Source: a virus
Direction: 5' to 3' (one strand)
IMG/VR virus record: IMGVR_UViG_3300008459_000167
Span: 1 to 35,268 of that record
DNA length: 35,268 nt
The notes beneath the pieces are model-generated. The model was given only the letters and a program-made list of their open reading frames with translations, ran no database searches and was not told the DNA's origin. The translations under genes were made by a program, and so were the position numbers. This document shows positions 9,134-18,147 of the stretch, piece by piece (the stretch's first letter is position 1; each line of letters opens with the position of its first letter).

Positions 9134-9571
9134 CTAGGGGATGGTAAACTGTTGAGCCAATCCTACACTGAACTTTTTAGGAATCGCACCTTTAGCAATA
9201 AGTTGCTTTAGAGTGTGATTCATATACGATCGTTCAGGATAGTTGTAGTATGCTTTTCTACTAAAGAACAGTCCACCAAATTCGTGAATATGGGGAACCG
9301 GCTCGTTGAAAAAGTTACTGGTTGGGAACTTGACTGGGCCGATGATTGCTGTTTGTCTGTAGACAAAGTACTCAATCACTCGTAGACCACCACGAGTCTT
9401 TGCAAACGGAGGGCTTCCTGGGGGTGAGGTTCGCTTGCTAATCCGTAGTGTGCGGATACACGATCCACGGATGAGAGAGGCTACGTCTTTTAGCCCCTTG
9501 TTGCTGCCTTTCTTTACAGTGTAATTAAACTTCTGTAAATAAAACATTGATCGAAAGAAATACTTAAACAC
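9134..9571 (-). CDS. Tail completion or neck protein (HK97 gp10-like)
   Basis: This is a 145-residue basic protein. The start is GTG 9571 with GAGG five bases upstream. An alternative ATG lies at 9547. The middle carries a pattern often seen in HK97 gp10-like minor tail proteins: SPPGSPPFAKTRGGLR, then IIGP and VPHIHEFGG, then YPERSYM. These proteins join the head-tail connector to the tail tube. It sits between the tail terminator candidate and the tail tube gene. I am fairly confident of the general class. Confidence 0.65.
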   Translation of the reverse strand: MFKYFFRSMFYLQKFNYTVKKGSNKGLKDVASLIRGSCIRTLRISKRTSPPGSPPFAKTRGGLRVIEYFVYRQTAIIGPVKFPTSNFFNEPVPHIHEFGGLFFSRKAYYNYPERSYMNHTLKQLIAKGAIPKKFSVGLAQQFTIP

Positions 9572-9579
9572 GGCAACCT

Positions 9580-10047
9580 CTAGCAGACTTGTGTTCGGTA
9601 GATGAACTCGGTAGTTGACATGAAGGTTCTTTGACTCAGCTCGATTTCTACTGGGGGTTGTGGATCAACACTGTCGAGGGTGTAGTCACCCCACTTTTGT
9701 CGAATCACAAACAAATCCAGCTTTTCTCGAAGTTCAAGAACTTTCTTAACTTCGTCCCAGGAGGACACATCGTTCTTTGAGAACTCTTGAAATGGTATCA
9801 AGAGTGTAACCCCAAAGACAAGTGTTGTACTGATCGACTGGACTTGGCTTCGTTTGAGTGAGTCACCCATTTCGAAGTTTGTAACCAGTGGCATGATAAA
9901 GAGTTTCTTCTCTTTTGTTTCCATCAGTGTCTGGGGGTCGAGACACTTTTCAGCAGTAACGTATCCGGGAACTTTGTAGGTTCCCCAGACGTTGGTGTTA
10001 CTCGCATTCATTGTGTCTGTTATAGTTTCGATGAGTTCTGCTAGCAT
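9580..10047 (-). CDS. Putative tail terminator or neck protein
   Basis: This is a 155-residue protein starting at ATG 10047 with GAGGAA upstream, overlapping the preceding stop by seven bases. There is no recognised motif. It has the size and the position (two genes before the tail tube) of lambda gpU-like tail terminator proteins, which cap the tube. This is a positional inference. Confidence 0.55.
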   Translation of the reverse strand: MLAELIETITDTMNASNTNVWGTYKVPGYVTAEKCLDPQTLMETKEKKLFIMPLVTNFEMGDSLKRSQVQSISTTLVFGVTLLIPFQEFSKNDVSSWDEVKKVLELREKLDLFVIRQKWGDYTLDSVDPQPPVEIELSQRTFMSTTEFIYRTQVC

Positions 10048-10400
10048 GGTTTCCTCAGGTTCATAACCAAGACTATCTTTCTACCTTCACTGTCATTGTC
10101 GAAGTGACTACCAAGGTTGTCCATTACTAGCTCGAACGTTCTCCTGGAGGAGGGTTCTTCTACTAGCAATCCACGGACAATAGACAGTTCATACTTCTGA
10201 AAAGTTTCTCTGTCTACCAGTACATGGTAGCGGGATGCCATGACTTTGACTTGAGCAGAGTCATAGAATTGTTTACACTGAGTGATTGCTCCCTTGATAG
10301 GGAACATTGATTGACCAGGATAACCAATCAATAAGTCTTTCTCAATATGTTGAGAAGAAAACTTATAAAGACTATCCAGTCCCCAGGAAATAAGGTTCAT
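10041..10400 (-). CDS. Putative head-tail connector protein
   Basis: This is a 119-residue protein. I prefer the ATG at 10400, which has GGAG six bases upstream, over the TTG at 10412. The sequence mixes beta and helical stretches (DYHVLVDRE-like segments, TFELVMDNLGSHF). No family is recognised. Its position directly after the capsid cement gene and before the tail genes fits a head-tail joining (gpFII-like) protein. Confidence 0.55.
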   Translation of the reverse strand: MNLISWGLDSLYKFSSQHIEKDLLIGYPGQSMFPIKGAITQCKQFYDSAQVKVMASRYHVLVDRETFQKYELSIVRGLLVEEPSSRRTFELVMDNLGSHFDNDSEGRKIVLVMNLRKPC

Positions 10401-10427
10401 CCCCAACTCCAAAAATTCAGGAAGGAA

Positions 10428-10453
10428 ACCGGCCCCAGTTTCCCAGGGCCGGT
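10428..10453 (-). terminator. Putative intrinsic terminator after cement protein gene
   Basis: An 8-bp GC-rich stem (ACCGGCCC with GGGCCGGT) and a 10-base loop lie between the cement gene stop (10471) and the next start. On the minus strand it is followed by TTTCCTTCCTGAATTTTT, a discontinuous U tract. Partial termination would give excess capsid mRNA over tail mRNA. Confidence 0.6.
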
Positions 10454-10470
10454 ATAGAAAAAGCTAGAGC

Positions 10471-10974
10471 TTAGTTGAACGTTGGAACCGTCCCGATTGC
10501 TGGGGAAGGTTCTTGGGTGTTCAAGACTCGAACAACCGAGGCACCTGCTGGTGCTGCGATTGCTTTGTTGGAACCATTCAAGGAGACAGCACCCGTCGGG
10601 ATGACTGCATTACCGAGAATGAAACCGTTGGTTGGAGCTGCACGAACTGCACCACCCACACCAGCAACCACAGAAGTGACATCGTAACTCCACCAAACGG
10701 TGTCGTTCTGGATGATGTCAGCAGCAAGGGTTCCACCGATCTTGGCTTCGACAAGCCAGTCCATGACTAGCGTGCCTTGTTGTCCTGGGAGGATGACCGA
10801 CTGGGCAATACCCACTCGTCCACCCAACAACACTGGTTCACCTTGCAAGATCGTGCTGCCGGTGGTGTTGTAGTAATTGACAGAAAGTGTTCCACCCTGT
10901 TTGATAACGCAGGGTGCATCGTATCGTTCGAGACGTACCGGGTCTGCTACCCGATTTGGTGTTGAAACTGGCAT
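10471..10974 (-). CDS. Capsid cement or decoration protein (DUF2190-like)
   Basis: This is a 167-residue protein from ATG 10974. A TTG at 10980 with AAGGA five bases upstream is also possible. Small hydrophobic and Gly residues dominate, with the run VNYYNTTGSTILQGEPVLLG followed by GTLAADI and a Val/Ala-rich C-terminus. This matches the style of DUF2190 capsid cement proteins, which bind the shell and stabilise it. It lies directly after the capsid gene and is flanked by two strong hairpins, consistent with a high-copy structural mRNA. Confidence 0.72.
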   Translation of the reverse strand: MPVSTPNRVADPVRLERYDAPCVIKQGGTLSVNYYNTTGSTILQGEPVLLGGRVGIAQSVILPGQQGTLVMDWLVEAKIGGTLAADIIQNDTVWWSYDVTSVVAGVGGAVRAAPTNGFILGNAVIPTGAVSLNGSNKAIAAPAGASVVRVLNTQEPSPAIGTVPTFN

Positions 10975-11018
10975 AGCCAAATGTTCCTTGTGAATGTACT
11001 ACTTGTATTGTCAGTTTA

Positions 11019-11042
11019 TTCTCGTACACGATTGTACGAGAA
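11019..11042 (-). terminator. Perfect 10-bp hairpin between capsid and cement genes
   Basis: TTCTCGTACA and TGTACGAGAA pair perfectly around a four-base loop. No U tract follows on the minus strand (ATAAACTGACA), so an RNase processing site or 3'-end stabiliser is as likely as a terminator. Confidence 0.45.
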
Positions 11043-11067
11043 TGTAGAAGGTCAAAAGAAAGTCGGA

Positions 11068-13212
11068 CTAGCCGTTGAATCGACCGACTGCTTCTCGTTC
11101 TCGTTCGTTGATTTCAACGTCCCAATATCCTCTCCAACCAGCACCAAGCATGTTGCCTGGGAGGTCGACTGATTCGACGGTTGGTCGTTTCATGCCACGC
11201 AAGTAGGTGATCGAGTAAGGGCTGAATCGTTGTGACGAAGGCCACAGCATCCAGGTGTTCTCACTGACGAACGTGCTTGCAGCACCGTTGTTGAGCAAGC
11301 TGGTGTTACCCATCTGTGGGAAGGTAACTTGATCGAGCTTGCCAGTCCAGAAGTTCTTATCACCGGTCTTGACACCGTTGGCAGCACCGGTTTCCTGGAC
11401 GATTCGGTTCTGGTTGAGGATTTCCCAAGCAGTTTCTTCGGTCGATAAGGAGGTGATAAGAGTCCAACGGTCGTTGATGACGTTGACGTAGTTCTTACCA
11501 CGGTTCTCGTTGTACCGACGAAGGGCATTGTAAGCCGTTGACAAGTTGGCTCGGTTGAGTGCAAAGGTGGTTCGGCTGTTGTCACCGTCAACCCAGAAGG
11601 TTCCGGCAGCAGCAGCAGTAACAAGCATCAATCGTCCCAACTTCATGTCTGGGACAATCATTGCACCTTCAACCATAGCAGCCAACATGTCGGAGATAAC
11701 TCCCATGTCGTCGTTGTAAATCTGCTCACGGTTGATGACGAGCATCTGGCCGATAGTGTCCAGCTTGCTTCGGTATTCCGTTTCTGGGCCGAACTCGGTC
11801 ATTTCGAGCTTACCGTCACGGTTGACCGAATCCCAAATCTTTCCTCCACCTGGACGAATTCGTTGGGTGACTCGGAAGTCCTTGTTGGACTCTTCCTTGA
11901 GGTATCGGGTTGCAAACGGTGGGTTGATCGCCCATCGTTCTTCCATCATCATTTCGGTCGTTTTCTTCAACAAATTCGGCATGTCGACTTGACTGTACGA
12001 CGAGTTGTTGAACGTCAAACGACTTGTGTTCTTGATCGAATCACAGATGATTTCGATGTCACTGTGACCAGTGAATCGACGACCGGTTTCATTGGAGTTG
12101 GCAACATTGACCAACGTCTCGATGAAACTCCAGTGTGGAGACTTGTCTGCGTTCTCGACAGTTTTCTTGTCAAGACCAGCCTTCTCCAACGTTTCTGGGC
12201 GGACACCGCAAGCCAAGGCAAAGTGTGCCAAGATATGCTGTTCGTTGCCTTGACGTTGGTTGTTGTTGACGTTTGGAACTTTTGGAAGGTTGTTGTTGAA
12301 CATGTCGAGTTTGACACGGTTCTCGATGTTCTCGAAAGACTCGCCAGCTTCGTATCCAGCTTCGATCAATTGCTGATGATTTGGGTAGCTGTTCAGCAAA
12401 CGGTTCAACTTGATGAAGTCAGTTCGAGAAACCGAGTTCTGAACTGGTGCTGGAGGAATCGCTGGTGCTGGAGCAGGTGCTGGTGTTGGAGCAGGGGCTG
12501 GATCAGAGTTCTTGATCGGAGCCGGAGCTGGTGCTGGTGTTGGGTCAGCAGCAGGTGGAACAACAGGGGGTTGAACAGGTGGTGCTGAGTTTTTCAGCAT
12601 AGTGATTGCTTCCTTGTTTAAGAGACCGAAACTGGTGTTGGAGTCACGACCACTCATTGTGATCGTCATTTCTTTGAGGATGGATCGTTCAGCTACATAC
12701 ATTGGGCCTGTAACTTCACGGTTGTTGATGACACGTTTCTCTCCCTTTTGCAGGAAGGTAACGTCATCTTTGTTAGTGATTCGAAGCCCCATGCTGGCTT
12801 CAAAAGGAAACCCATTTTGCAAAGCTTCGACAACAGTGTTTGTCCGTTCAGAAGGGAAAGATGGAATCCCTTCACCGGACAAGTTGGTATCGGTCTTGCT
12901 GATGGAAGTTGAATGTCCGATCGGTTCCCAGTGTTCGTATAGAATCGGAATACTGTTTTTGTATTCGATTCCAGACAAACTGTAGATCATCGGATATTCG
13001 ATTCCGTAATCACGAAGATTAACGGGTTGTCCTGAATATCCAGCAAATGACAACTTAGGCTTGCTGCCATTTTCTCCTGGGGAGGAGGTAGCTGGAGTAG
13101 CAAGATTGAAAACAGCTTCACCAGGCAAAGGTGCTAAGTTTGCTGGTGGTTCACTGTTGTTGATCTTGCTGTGTGCAGCTTTAATGGCTGCAAGTCTTTG
13201 ACTCAGTTTCAT
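11068..13212 (-). CDS. Prohead protease - major capsid protein fusion
   Basis: This is a 714-residue protein. Residues about 60-200 look like an HK97-type (U35/S78) prohead protease. A His region reads LYEHWEPIGH and the serine region reads PFEASMGL, the expected spacing and context for the catalytic His and Ser. Residues about 210-265 form a long Pro-Ala linker (PAPAPAP repeats) that may act as scaffold. The C-terminal 450 residues have the size and composition of an HK97-fold capsid protein (for example LMLVTAAAAGTFW, LLNNGAASTFVSENTW). It follows the portal gene. Self-cleavage is expected to release the mature shell protein. Fusions of this type are known in phages but less common than separate genes. 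Confidence 0.82.
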   Translation of the reverse strand: MKLSQRLAAIKAAHSKINNSEPPANLAPLPGEAVFNLATPATSSPGENGSKPKLSFAGYSGQPVNLRDYGIEYPMIYSLSGIEYKNSIPILYEHWEPIGHSTSISKTDTNLSGEGIPSFPSERTNTVVEALQNGFPFEASMGLRITNKDDVTFLQKGEKRVINNREVTGPMYVAERSILKEMTITMSGRDSNTSFGLLNKEAITMLKNSAPPVQPPVVPPAADPTPAPAPAPIKNSDPAPAPTPAPAPAPAIPPAPVQNSVSRTDFIKLNRLLNSYPNHQQLIEAGYEAGESFENIENRVKLDMFNNNLPKVPNVNNNQRQGNEQHILAHFALACGVRPETLEKAGLDKKTVENADKSPHWSFIETLVNVANSNETGRRFTGHSDIEIICDSIKNTSRLTFNNSSYSQVDMPNLLKKTTEMMMEERWAINPPFATRYLKEESNKDFRVTQRIRPGGGKIWDSVNRDGKLEMTEFGPETEYRSKLDTIGQMLVINREQIYNDDMGVISDMLAAMVEGAMIVPDMKLGRLMLVTAAAAGTFWVDGDNSRTTFALNRANLSTAYNALRRYNENRGKNYVNVINDRWTLITSLSTEETAWEILNQNRIVQETGAANGVKTGDKNFWTGKLDQVTFPQMGNTSLLNNGAASTFVSENTWMLWPSSQRFSPYSITYLRGMKRPTVESVDLPGNMLGAGWRGYWDVEINEREREAVGRFNG

Positions 13213-13217
13213 CGGAG

Positions 13218-14645
13218 TTATTCTTCCTCATTGCCTGTGTCGTTTGCTGGTACTTCTGTATCATCTTCGGTTTTTTCCTCTTCGGTTTCTTCCGACTGAA
13301 TGATACCAGAAGCTGCCGAGGTTCGACCTAACAAAAGAATCTTGCACATGTCACTGTACTCAATTCCGAGAAGGTCTGCTTCTCGTTGAATCTCTCGCCG
13401 TGGGTTACGTCCACGTTCTGTATAATACCTTACGAGAGTCAATGCACCAGTTTGAAGATCAGTAGCGGTGCTGTTACTAATCTTCTGGGGGTCGGGATGG
13501 TTGAACACTTGGGAGTAGCTTAACGTGTAGGTAAGCCCTTCCTCTTCAATAAACCTGAGAGTTCTTCTGCTGAAGTATTTATCAGTTAGTTTTCCGGCTT
13601 CGTACCAAAGCCGAACCATCTGATGAATTACTGGAGCAAAATCTTCTCGGTCGATATGGATTGTGTTCTTCCACGGTCCGAAGTCTACCTGGGAGGAAGC
13701 CATGTTGTATTTTCTGCTGTTGCCAGTAGCCAAGTTAATTGGCATATTGATACAACGAGCAGCAGCACCAACCATAGCATCGAGAGCTTCTGCATCGTCA
13801 GCCGACGTACCAGAGTACGACAAGCCTTCAAGCACAGCTCCTGGGGGTAGTGTGGGAATCATTCCAGGTTCATATTCCCACTTGCCTGTCGGCATCCCTT
13901 CTGCTTCTTCCTTACCCCAAACTGTGGGGTCTAGTTTGATCGCCATAGGAATTGCTGAACGAAATTCAGCACTACGAATGAGCGAGTCTAGGTATCGTTT
14001 GACACTAGGGAAGATGCAGAGTGCTGGGGAACACTCAGGGATACCACAAATTTGATCTTCAAACTTGTTCTTCCACCAAAGAATGATGTCTTTGGTTAAA
14101 TATCTTTCACCCGTATCGAGAAATATCTCGATTGGTTCCCAGTTTTCGTTGTATCGGATTCCGTCCCAAATACGATCTTCGGCTCCAGCACCCATAGGGT
14201 TTTGTAGCTTCTCGGCTGTGACTACTCGAAGTCCTAGCTTGATTTCGTGGTTGGTGTTTTCTTTGTAGTACGGGATACCGATACCGATACCGGTTCTTGC
14301 AGCAGATCGTCGAAGTAGCCGAATGGAGGAACCTAGTCCAGTTTCTTGACAGAACTGAACCCAACGATCTTCGATGTTAGTATTAACATCTGGATCACTG
14401 GCTCCACCGATAAGTAGTGGAGAAGGGCCAACACAATCGTTAGCAAGAGTATTAAGGATGCCGTGGTAGTGGCTACCTTCTTCGTCTTGCTCCATCGAAA
14501 CAACCATCAGCTTTCGACGAACCCAAGGGTGTCGAATAGCTTTGAGGAATCGTTCTTTTGGAAGTTGATTGTACTGTCCGGGGTCTTTCTTGGACAACCG
14601 GACACTGTTTTTGATCCAATTAAGGACAGCATCTAATCGTCGCAT
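13218..14645 (-). CDS. Portal protein
   Basis: This is a 475-residue protein starting at ATG 14645 inside the end of the upstream gene. The size and the N-terminal pattern fit lambda-type (HK97-like) portals, which form the dodecameric DNA gate at the capsid vertex. Supporting segments are a Trp- and Arg-rich start, then ILNTLANDCVGPSP and RLLRRSAARTGIGIG. The acidic C-terminal tail (EETEEEKTEDDTEV) is also common. Its position just before the capsid gene supports this. The large terminase is not adjacent but about 9 kb upstream. Confidence 0.85.
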   Translation of the reverse strand: MRRLDAVLNWIKNSVRLSKKDPGQYNQLPKERFLKAIRHPWVRRKLMVVSMEQDEEGSHYHGILNTLANDCVGPSPLLIGGASDPDVNTNIEDRWVQFCQETGLGSSIRLLRRSAARTGIGIGIPYYKENTNHEIKLGLRVVTAEKLQNPMGAGAEDRIWDGIRYNENWEPIEIFLDTGERYLTKDIILWWKNKFEDQICGIPECSPALCIFPSVKRYLDSLIRSAEFRSAIPMAIKLDPTVWGKEEAEGMPTGKWEYEPGMIPTLPPGAVLEGLSYSGTSADDAEALDAMVGAAARCINMPINLATGNSRKYNMASSQVDFGPWKNTIHIDREDFAPVIHQMVRLWYEAGKLTDKYFSRRTLRFIEEEGLTYTLSYSQVFNHPDPQKISNSTATDLQTGALTLVRYYTERGRNPRREIQREADLLGIEYSDMCKILLLGRTSAASGIIQSEETEEEKTEDDTEVPANDTGNEEE

Positions 14646-14854
14646 GATCGGTTGAGTTCCTTACAGGGACAGTCGTTTTTGGGAACTGCTTTTGTGAATC
14701 CAAAGTTAGCCAGGAATGGCTTTTTTGTTCCACGTGAGTTTGCTGCTTTCAGCAAGTCAATCAGATCGAACTGCTCCACCTCTTCCTGGGGAGTCTTGAT
14801 TCGTTTAGGTCCGATTGCTTGCTGGATAGCTTGCAAGTTTTCTTCAAGTGACAT
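14633..14854 (-). CDS. Small head-region protein of unknown function
   Basis: This is a 73-residue protein that overlaps the portal start by 13 bases. It is helical at the N-terminus (LEENLQAIQQAI) and ends in a small Cys cluster (DCPCKELNRSC), which could bind zinc. Siphoviruses often encode a short head-tail joining (gpW-like) protein just before the portal, but I see no clear gpW signature, so that role is a guess. Confidence 0.55.
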   Translation of the reverse strand: MSLEENLQAIQQAIGPKRIKTPQEEVEQFDLIDLLKAANSRGTKKPFLANFGFTKAVPKNDCPCKELNRSCDD

Positions 14855-14861
14855 GATTTGC

Positions 14862-16691
14862 CTAGTTGTTAAAGGCTGCGTATTTCTGAACGGCTGGGCC
14901 GTACAGGATGATTCGACCAGTAGCAGAGTCTCGGAGAGACCATTGCATACATTTCTCTGTTTGTTCGGCTGTTGCCGGAATTGTGACAGACACTGAGTTG
15001 GTTACAGAAGTCAATCCTGTAACAGCAATCAAAGTCGTCTTATCACTCTTCTCAATACAGAACGTCATGGCTTGTCCATCGAAGTTTCCTTCGGTAAGAC
15101 TTACTAAGTATGTTCTGGATTCGTTATTAAAGAACACAAAAGTATTCTTCTCTAACAAGGTGTTGTCGAGATTGATGAAGGCTTCTGGACTTACAACAGT
15201 TGTACCACCAGCACCTCCACCACCTGCTGGAGCTAAGCTCAATGCTGTAGCTGTCCACTTGACCAAAGCTGTACCGGAACTAACCAACATGGTGGTGAGA
15301 TCGGTTACAAGCTGTGGCAGAGCCGCCGGTATCCTGGCGAGGATTGTAAACACGTTGTTACCTGCTGTGTTGGCTCCGAAACTGGATAAGTCTCGACTCC
15401 ACACACCTGTGACAATCTCAGTCACACCATCAGCAGCTAACACTCTAGCAGACAAAGCATCTGTTGCAAAGTCTACTTCTGTGATTGACCCTGGTTGAAA
15501 TTCGTGGATGTCAGCAGCAATATGGTGAGCACCAGTAATAGCTACTGTTCGTTGTGCTGTATTACTGATGACTACACCAGAACCAAAACTGTTGTTTGGC
15601 CAGTTGTCCGTATGTAGTGCCGACCAAGTCGCTACAGCATTTTGGCTAGCTGTCGGAATGTTGCTAACTGCTGCTGGGGCTGATGGTAGTCGTGTATCGA
15701 TCGAGTTGACTGTGGTTTGTACAGCTTGTAGGGTCGTTAGTGTGTCATAGTTGACCACAGACCCGACCCATTCGATATAACGGGCTTCGGCTGAGACAGT
15801 TCCTGTACCGACAATCCGCAGACTTTCCTGGGGGTGGGTTGATGAAACAGAGTAGGTGAAGGTGTATCTTCCTGTTGCTGGGTTGGAGACAACAGAGAGA
15901 TTGGCAGAACGGTTTGTGCCGCTTGCGTTCGCAGCAGTAACTGTTGGAAGGCTATCAAGGTTGACCAGTTTTCCTTCATTATCTCTAACGGCGATCGTGA
16001 AGGTGTACAGGGTTGATCCAGCATCTGGAATCTCCAAGAGGGGTGAACCGTAAAGATTTATGAGAGCAGACAAGTTGTTTAGATTTCCGATTGCTGTATT
16101 TACAGCAGCTATCGAGAAATCAAGATTGTTGAGTCGAGTGTCGTTGGCGAGGAGTGGATTGGTAGGAATCGAACCGATCGGGGCATTGAGGTTGTTCAGT
16201 CGAATGTCTGTGGTTAGCAGAGGATTCGTCGGAATGTTGTCGACACTGATCTGTGTTGCTCGAAGTGATACTGTAACTTCGTTAGCAACAGAAGCTGGGA
16301 AGGCAACAGCAGAACTAGCTGTGACAGCTTGTCCGGCTAGTTGTACTGTGTTGACTTTGTTGTTCTGATTCTCAATTGAGAACCGAAATACAACATTCCT
16401 GGTGAGGTCAATAGTGTCTACTGTACCTGCTGTAAATACAACAGTGTAATCTTCACCAACAACAAAAAATGGATCAGACGTATCAATAGTAATTCGGTGA
16501 CTACCAACGATACCATCAAAGTCGGTTACGACGTTTGCTCCTGGGAGGGTGTATTCGCTTACCGATGAGTTCTTGTAAACAACAAAAGCAAATCCAACAG
16601 AGGGTGTAGCTGGGACTTTACTTTGGTTGATCGTGTTGAAGATGTACCGGATAACAGTACCCAAAGTATAATCATTGCCTGAACTACTCAT
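14862..16691 (-). CDS. Putative tail fibre or virion surface protein
   Basis: This is a 609-residue protein rich in Thr, Ser, Val, Asn and Ala, with no catalytic motif. A duplicated unit of about 26 residues (IPTNPLL..DxRLNNL, coding near 16120-16250) sits around residues 150-200. It probably forms a coiled or beta-repeat stalk. Pro- and Gly-rich patches (PAGGGGAGG) and Ig-like beta stretches follow. A series of beta-rich genes before the portal is an unusual place for fibres. They could instead be capsid-surface proteins. ATG 16691 has AGGTAA upstream. Confidence 0.6.
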   Translation of the reverse strand: MSSSGNDYTLGTVIRYIFNTINQSKVPATPSVGFAFVVYKNSSVSEYTLPGANVVTDFDGIVGSHRITIDTSDPFFVVGEDYTVVFTAGTVDTIDLTRNVVFRFSIENQNNKVNTVQLAGQAVTASSAVAFPASVANEVTVSLRATQISVDNIPTNPLLTTDIRLNNLNAPIGSIPTNPLLANDTRLNNLDFSIAAVNTAIGNLNNLSALINLYGSPLLEIPDAGSTLYTFTIAVRDNEGKLVNLDSLPTVTAANASGTNRSANLSVVSNPATGRYTFTYSVSSTHPQESLRIVGTGTVSAEARYIEWVGSVVNYDTLTTLQAVQTTVNSIDTRLPSAPAAVSNIPTASQNAVATWSALHTDNWPNNSFGSGVVISNTAQRTVAITGAHHIAADIHEFQPGSITEVDFATDALSARVLAADGVTEIVTGVWSRDLSSFGANTAGNNVFTILARIPAALPQLVTDLTTMLVSSGTALVKWTATALSLAPAGGGGAGGTTVVSPEAFINLDNTLLEKNTFVFFNNESRTYLVSLTEGNFDGQAMTFCIEKSDKTTLIAVTGLTSVTNSVSVTIPATAEQTEKCMQWSLRDSATGRIILYGPAVQKYAAFNN

Positions 16692-16695
16692 GTTG

Positions 16696-17358
16696 TTACC
16701 TAAACATCGGGTTGATTAAAGGGTCTTGTGCTGCTGGAGTTCCAGAAGCTCCGTATTTGGTTTGTTCGATCAAGATAAGCATCACAGTACGCCAAAGTGA
16801 TGATAGTGCAAGGGTGATTGCTGTCGATGTCCAGATCGATACTCTACCTGTTTGAAGCTTACCGCAAGTCTGAAATGTCGATCCATTGCTGTCTGCAAAT
16901 AGATTTGTTAAAGCTCCTAAGGTTTGCCCAAGATTATTAGTTGTGTTACGGTTAATACCATAAGCAAACAATGCAACATCTTCTGCATCTTGAGCAAATG
17001 TACCGGTAGTTTGCCCACCCCAACTCATTGATGTATTGGTTGTGCTTCCGATAATACGGTCACTTGGAAAAACAATCGTGTTGGCTGACCCTCTCCATAC
17101 TGTACCAGACAAGTGATTAGCACCAACCCATGTACCGAAAGTGTCGGCATTAGACTGAGCATACTTGTATGCGACTATCAATGATCCGGTCGATACACTA
17201 ACACTGTAAAGGTTAACCCATCCACTAGGTTTTGTTGGGACGGTGGCATTTGCGTCTCGATAACCAAAAGCGATAAATGTATCACCAGCAACATGATTTG
17301 GCTGAGTAGAAAATGTATCACCAAGTATTGTTCTTGAGTCAACTAGACTAATGCTCAT
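16696..17358 (-). CDS. Putative beta-rich virion protein
   Basis: This is a 220-residue protein, rich in Thr, Ser, Gly and aromatic residues. It ends four bases before the fibre-like gene and starts directly after the stop of the upstream gene. The pattern (GDTFIAFGYRD, then VAYKYA, then FGTWVGANHLSG) resembles lectin-like or jelly-roll beta sandwiches found in fibres and surface proteins. No specific family is recognised. A structural, host-contact role is inferred from composition and from its neighbour. Confidence 0.55.
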   Translation of the reverse strand: MSISLVDSRTILGDTFSTQPNHVAGDTFIAFGYRDANATVPTKPSGWVNLYSVSVSTGSLIVAYKYAQSNADTFGTWVGANHLSGTVWRGSANTIVFPSDRIIGSTTNTSMSWGGQTTGTFAQDAEDVALFAYGINRNTTNNLGQTLGALTNLFADSNGSTFQTCGKLQTGRVSIWTSTAITLALSSLWRTVMLILIEQTKYGASGTPAAQDPLINPMFR

Positions 17359-17359
17359 G

Positions 17360-17854
17360 TTACAGTTCAGGTTTTGTTAAAGGATTTCCGTCCCACTTGC
17401 TGATGTTTTCTCGATGACGATGCAATCTATCTGTTGCTTCGTCATCCATTTCTTGTTTTTCGAGTGTGAGATTTAGATCAAACTGTGCCTGCGAGATTTC
17501 CTGGAGGGTGGGATTCAACTGGTGTAGTTCAAGTAGGCTTACTACTCTCCGTGTATGCTTGGCAAGTTGCTGAGCAAATACGTTGGGAATCTTTACCAGT
17601 TCAGCATTCTGAAATTCTTCACCGGGTGTGAAGTCAGAAGTTGCTTGTTGAATCATCCAGTTGTGTCCTGCGGCTTGGACAGATTCGATGAAGTTATTCA
17701 TGTTGGCTGTACCGATCACCCTTGCAACCTCAATGAGGTTGTACTTTTTCAAATCAACATAAAGCTGATTTTTAGCATTCAGGGCTGCCTGCAACTCTCC
17801 TGGGGAGAGGGTGTTCCAATTAGGAACTAGAGCTATTACTGGTTGGAGCTTCAT
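17360..17854 (-). CDS. Hypothetical helical protein
   Basis: This is a 164-residue, mostly helical protein. ATG 17854 overlaps the upstream stop as ATGA. No membrane segment, signal peptide or known motif is visible. Conserved-looking features are LSPGELQAALNAK near the start and a charged C-terminal helix (LEKQEMDDEATDRLHRHREN). The neighbours are a membrane coiled-coil protein and fibre-like genes. Function unknown. Confidence 0.55.
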   Translation of the reverse strand: MKLQPVIALVPNWNTLSPGELQAALNAKNQLYVDLKKYNLIEVARVIGTANMNNFIESVQAAGHNWMIQQATSDFTPGEEFQNAELVKIPNVFAQQLAKHTRRVVSLLELHQLNPTLQEISQAQFDLNLTLEKQEMDDEATDRLHRHRENISKWDGNPLTKPEL

Positions 17855-18138
17855 GTGGCCCTCGACGGTTTGATCTCTTTGATTTGTTCTTCGAGGGCTG
17901 CGATCTTTGTTTGTTGTTCGACTTGAGTTCGGAATAGCTCAAGCCGATCTTTCTCACACTGTTCTGATCGGGCTTCTTGCTTGGCAAGATTCAACTGGAG
18001 GTTAGTGATAGCCTCCCTGTTGTTACTTTCCAGTTTACGATAAAAGAACGCAACGAGCGAAGATAATGTAGCGATCACAGCGAGCAATCCTTTTTGCCAC
18101 CAATCGTTAGGTCCAAGTGTTGGTTCCAAATCGTTCAT
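17851..18138 (-). CDS. Membrane-anchored coiled-coil protein (holin or spanin candidate)
   Basis: This is a 95-residue protein with a single hydrophobic segment at residues about 16-33 (KGLLAVIATLSSLVAFFY). A long charged coiled coil follows to the C-terminus (LQLNLAKQEARSEQCEKDR, EQIKEIKP). One N-terminal membrane helix plus a coiled coil is the plan of Rz-type inner-membrane spanins and of XhlA-like lysis accessory proteins. No endolysin is recognised next to it, so the lysis role is inferred from topology alone. Confidence 0.55.
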   Translation of the reverse strand: MNDLEPTLGPNDWWQKGLLAVIATLSSLVAFFYRKLESNNREAITNLQLNLAKQEARSEQCEKDRLELFRTQVEQQTKIAALEEQIKEIKPSRAT

Positions 18139-18147
18139 GATTCTTTT

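Noticed and set aside
11863-12588. 241-residue open frame on the plus strand
   Set aside because: It is antisense to the capsid gene. The Trp/Cys/Arg-rich end is the reverse reading of the Pro-Ala linker repeats.
12440-12590. Short tandem-like repeat resembling a CRISPR or minisatellite
   Set aside because: It is the in-frame coding sequence of a Pro-Ala linker. There are no spaced direct repeats and no CRISPR array anywhere in the window.
13415-13430. TATAAT on the plus strand near 13421 as a promoter
   Set aside because: It lies inside the portal gene, points against all genes and has no -35 box at a suitable distance.
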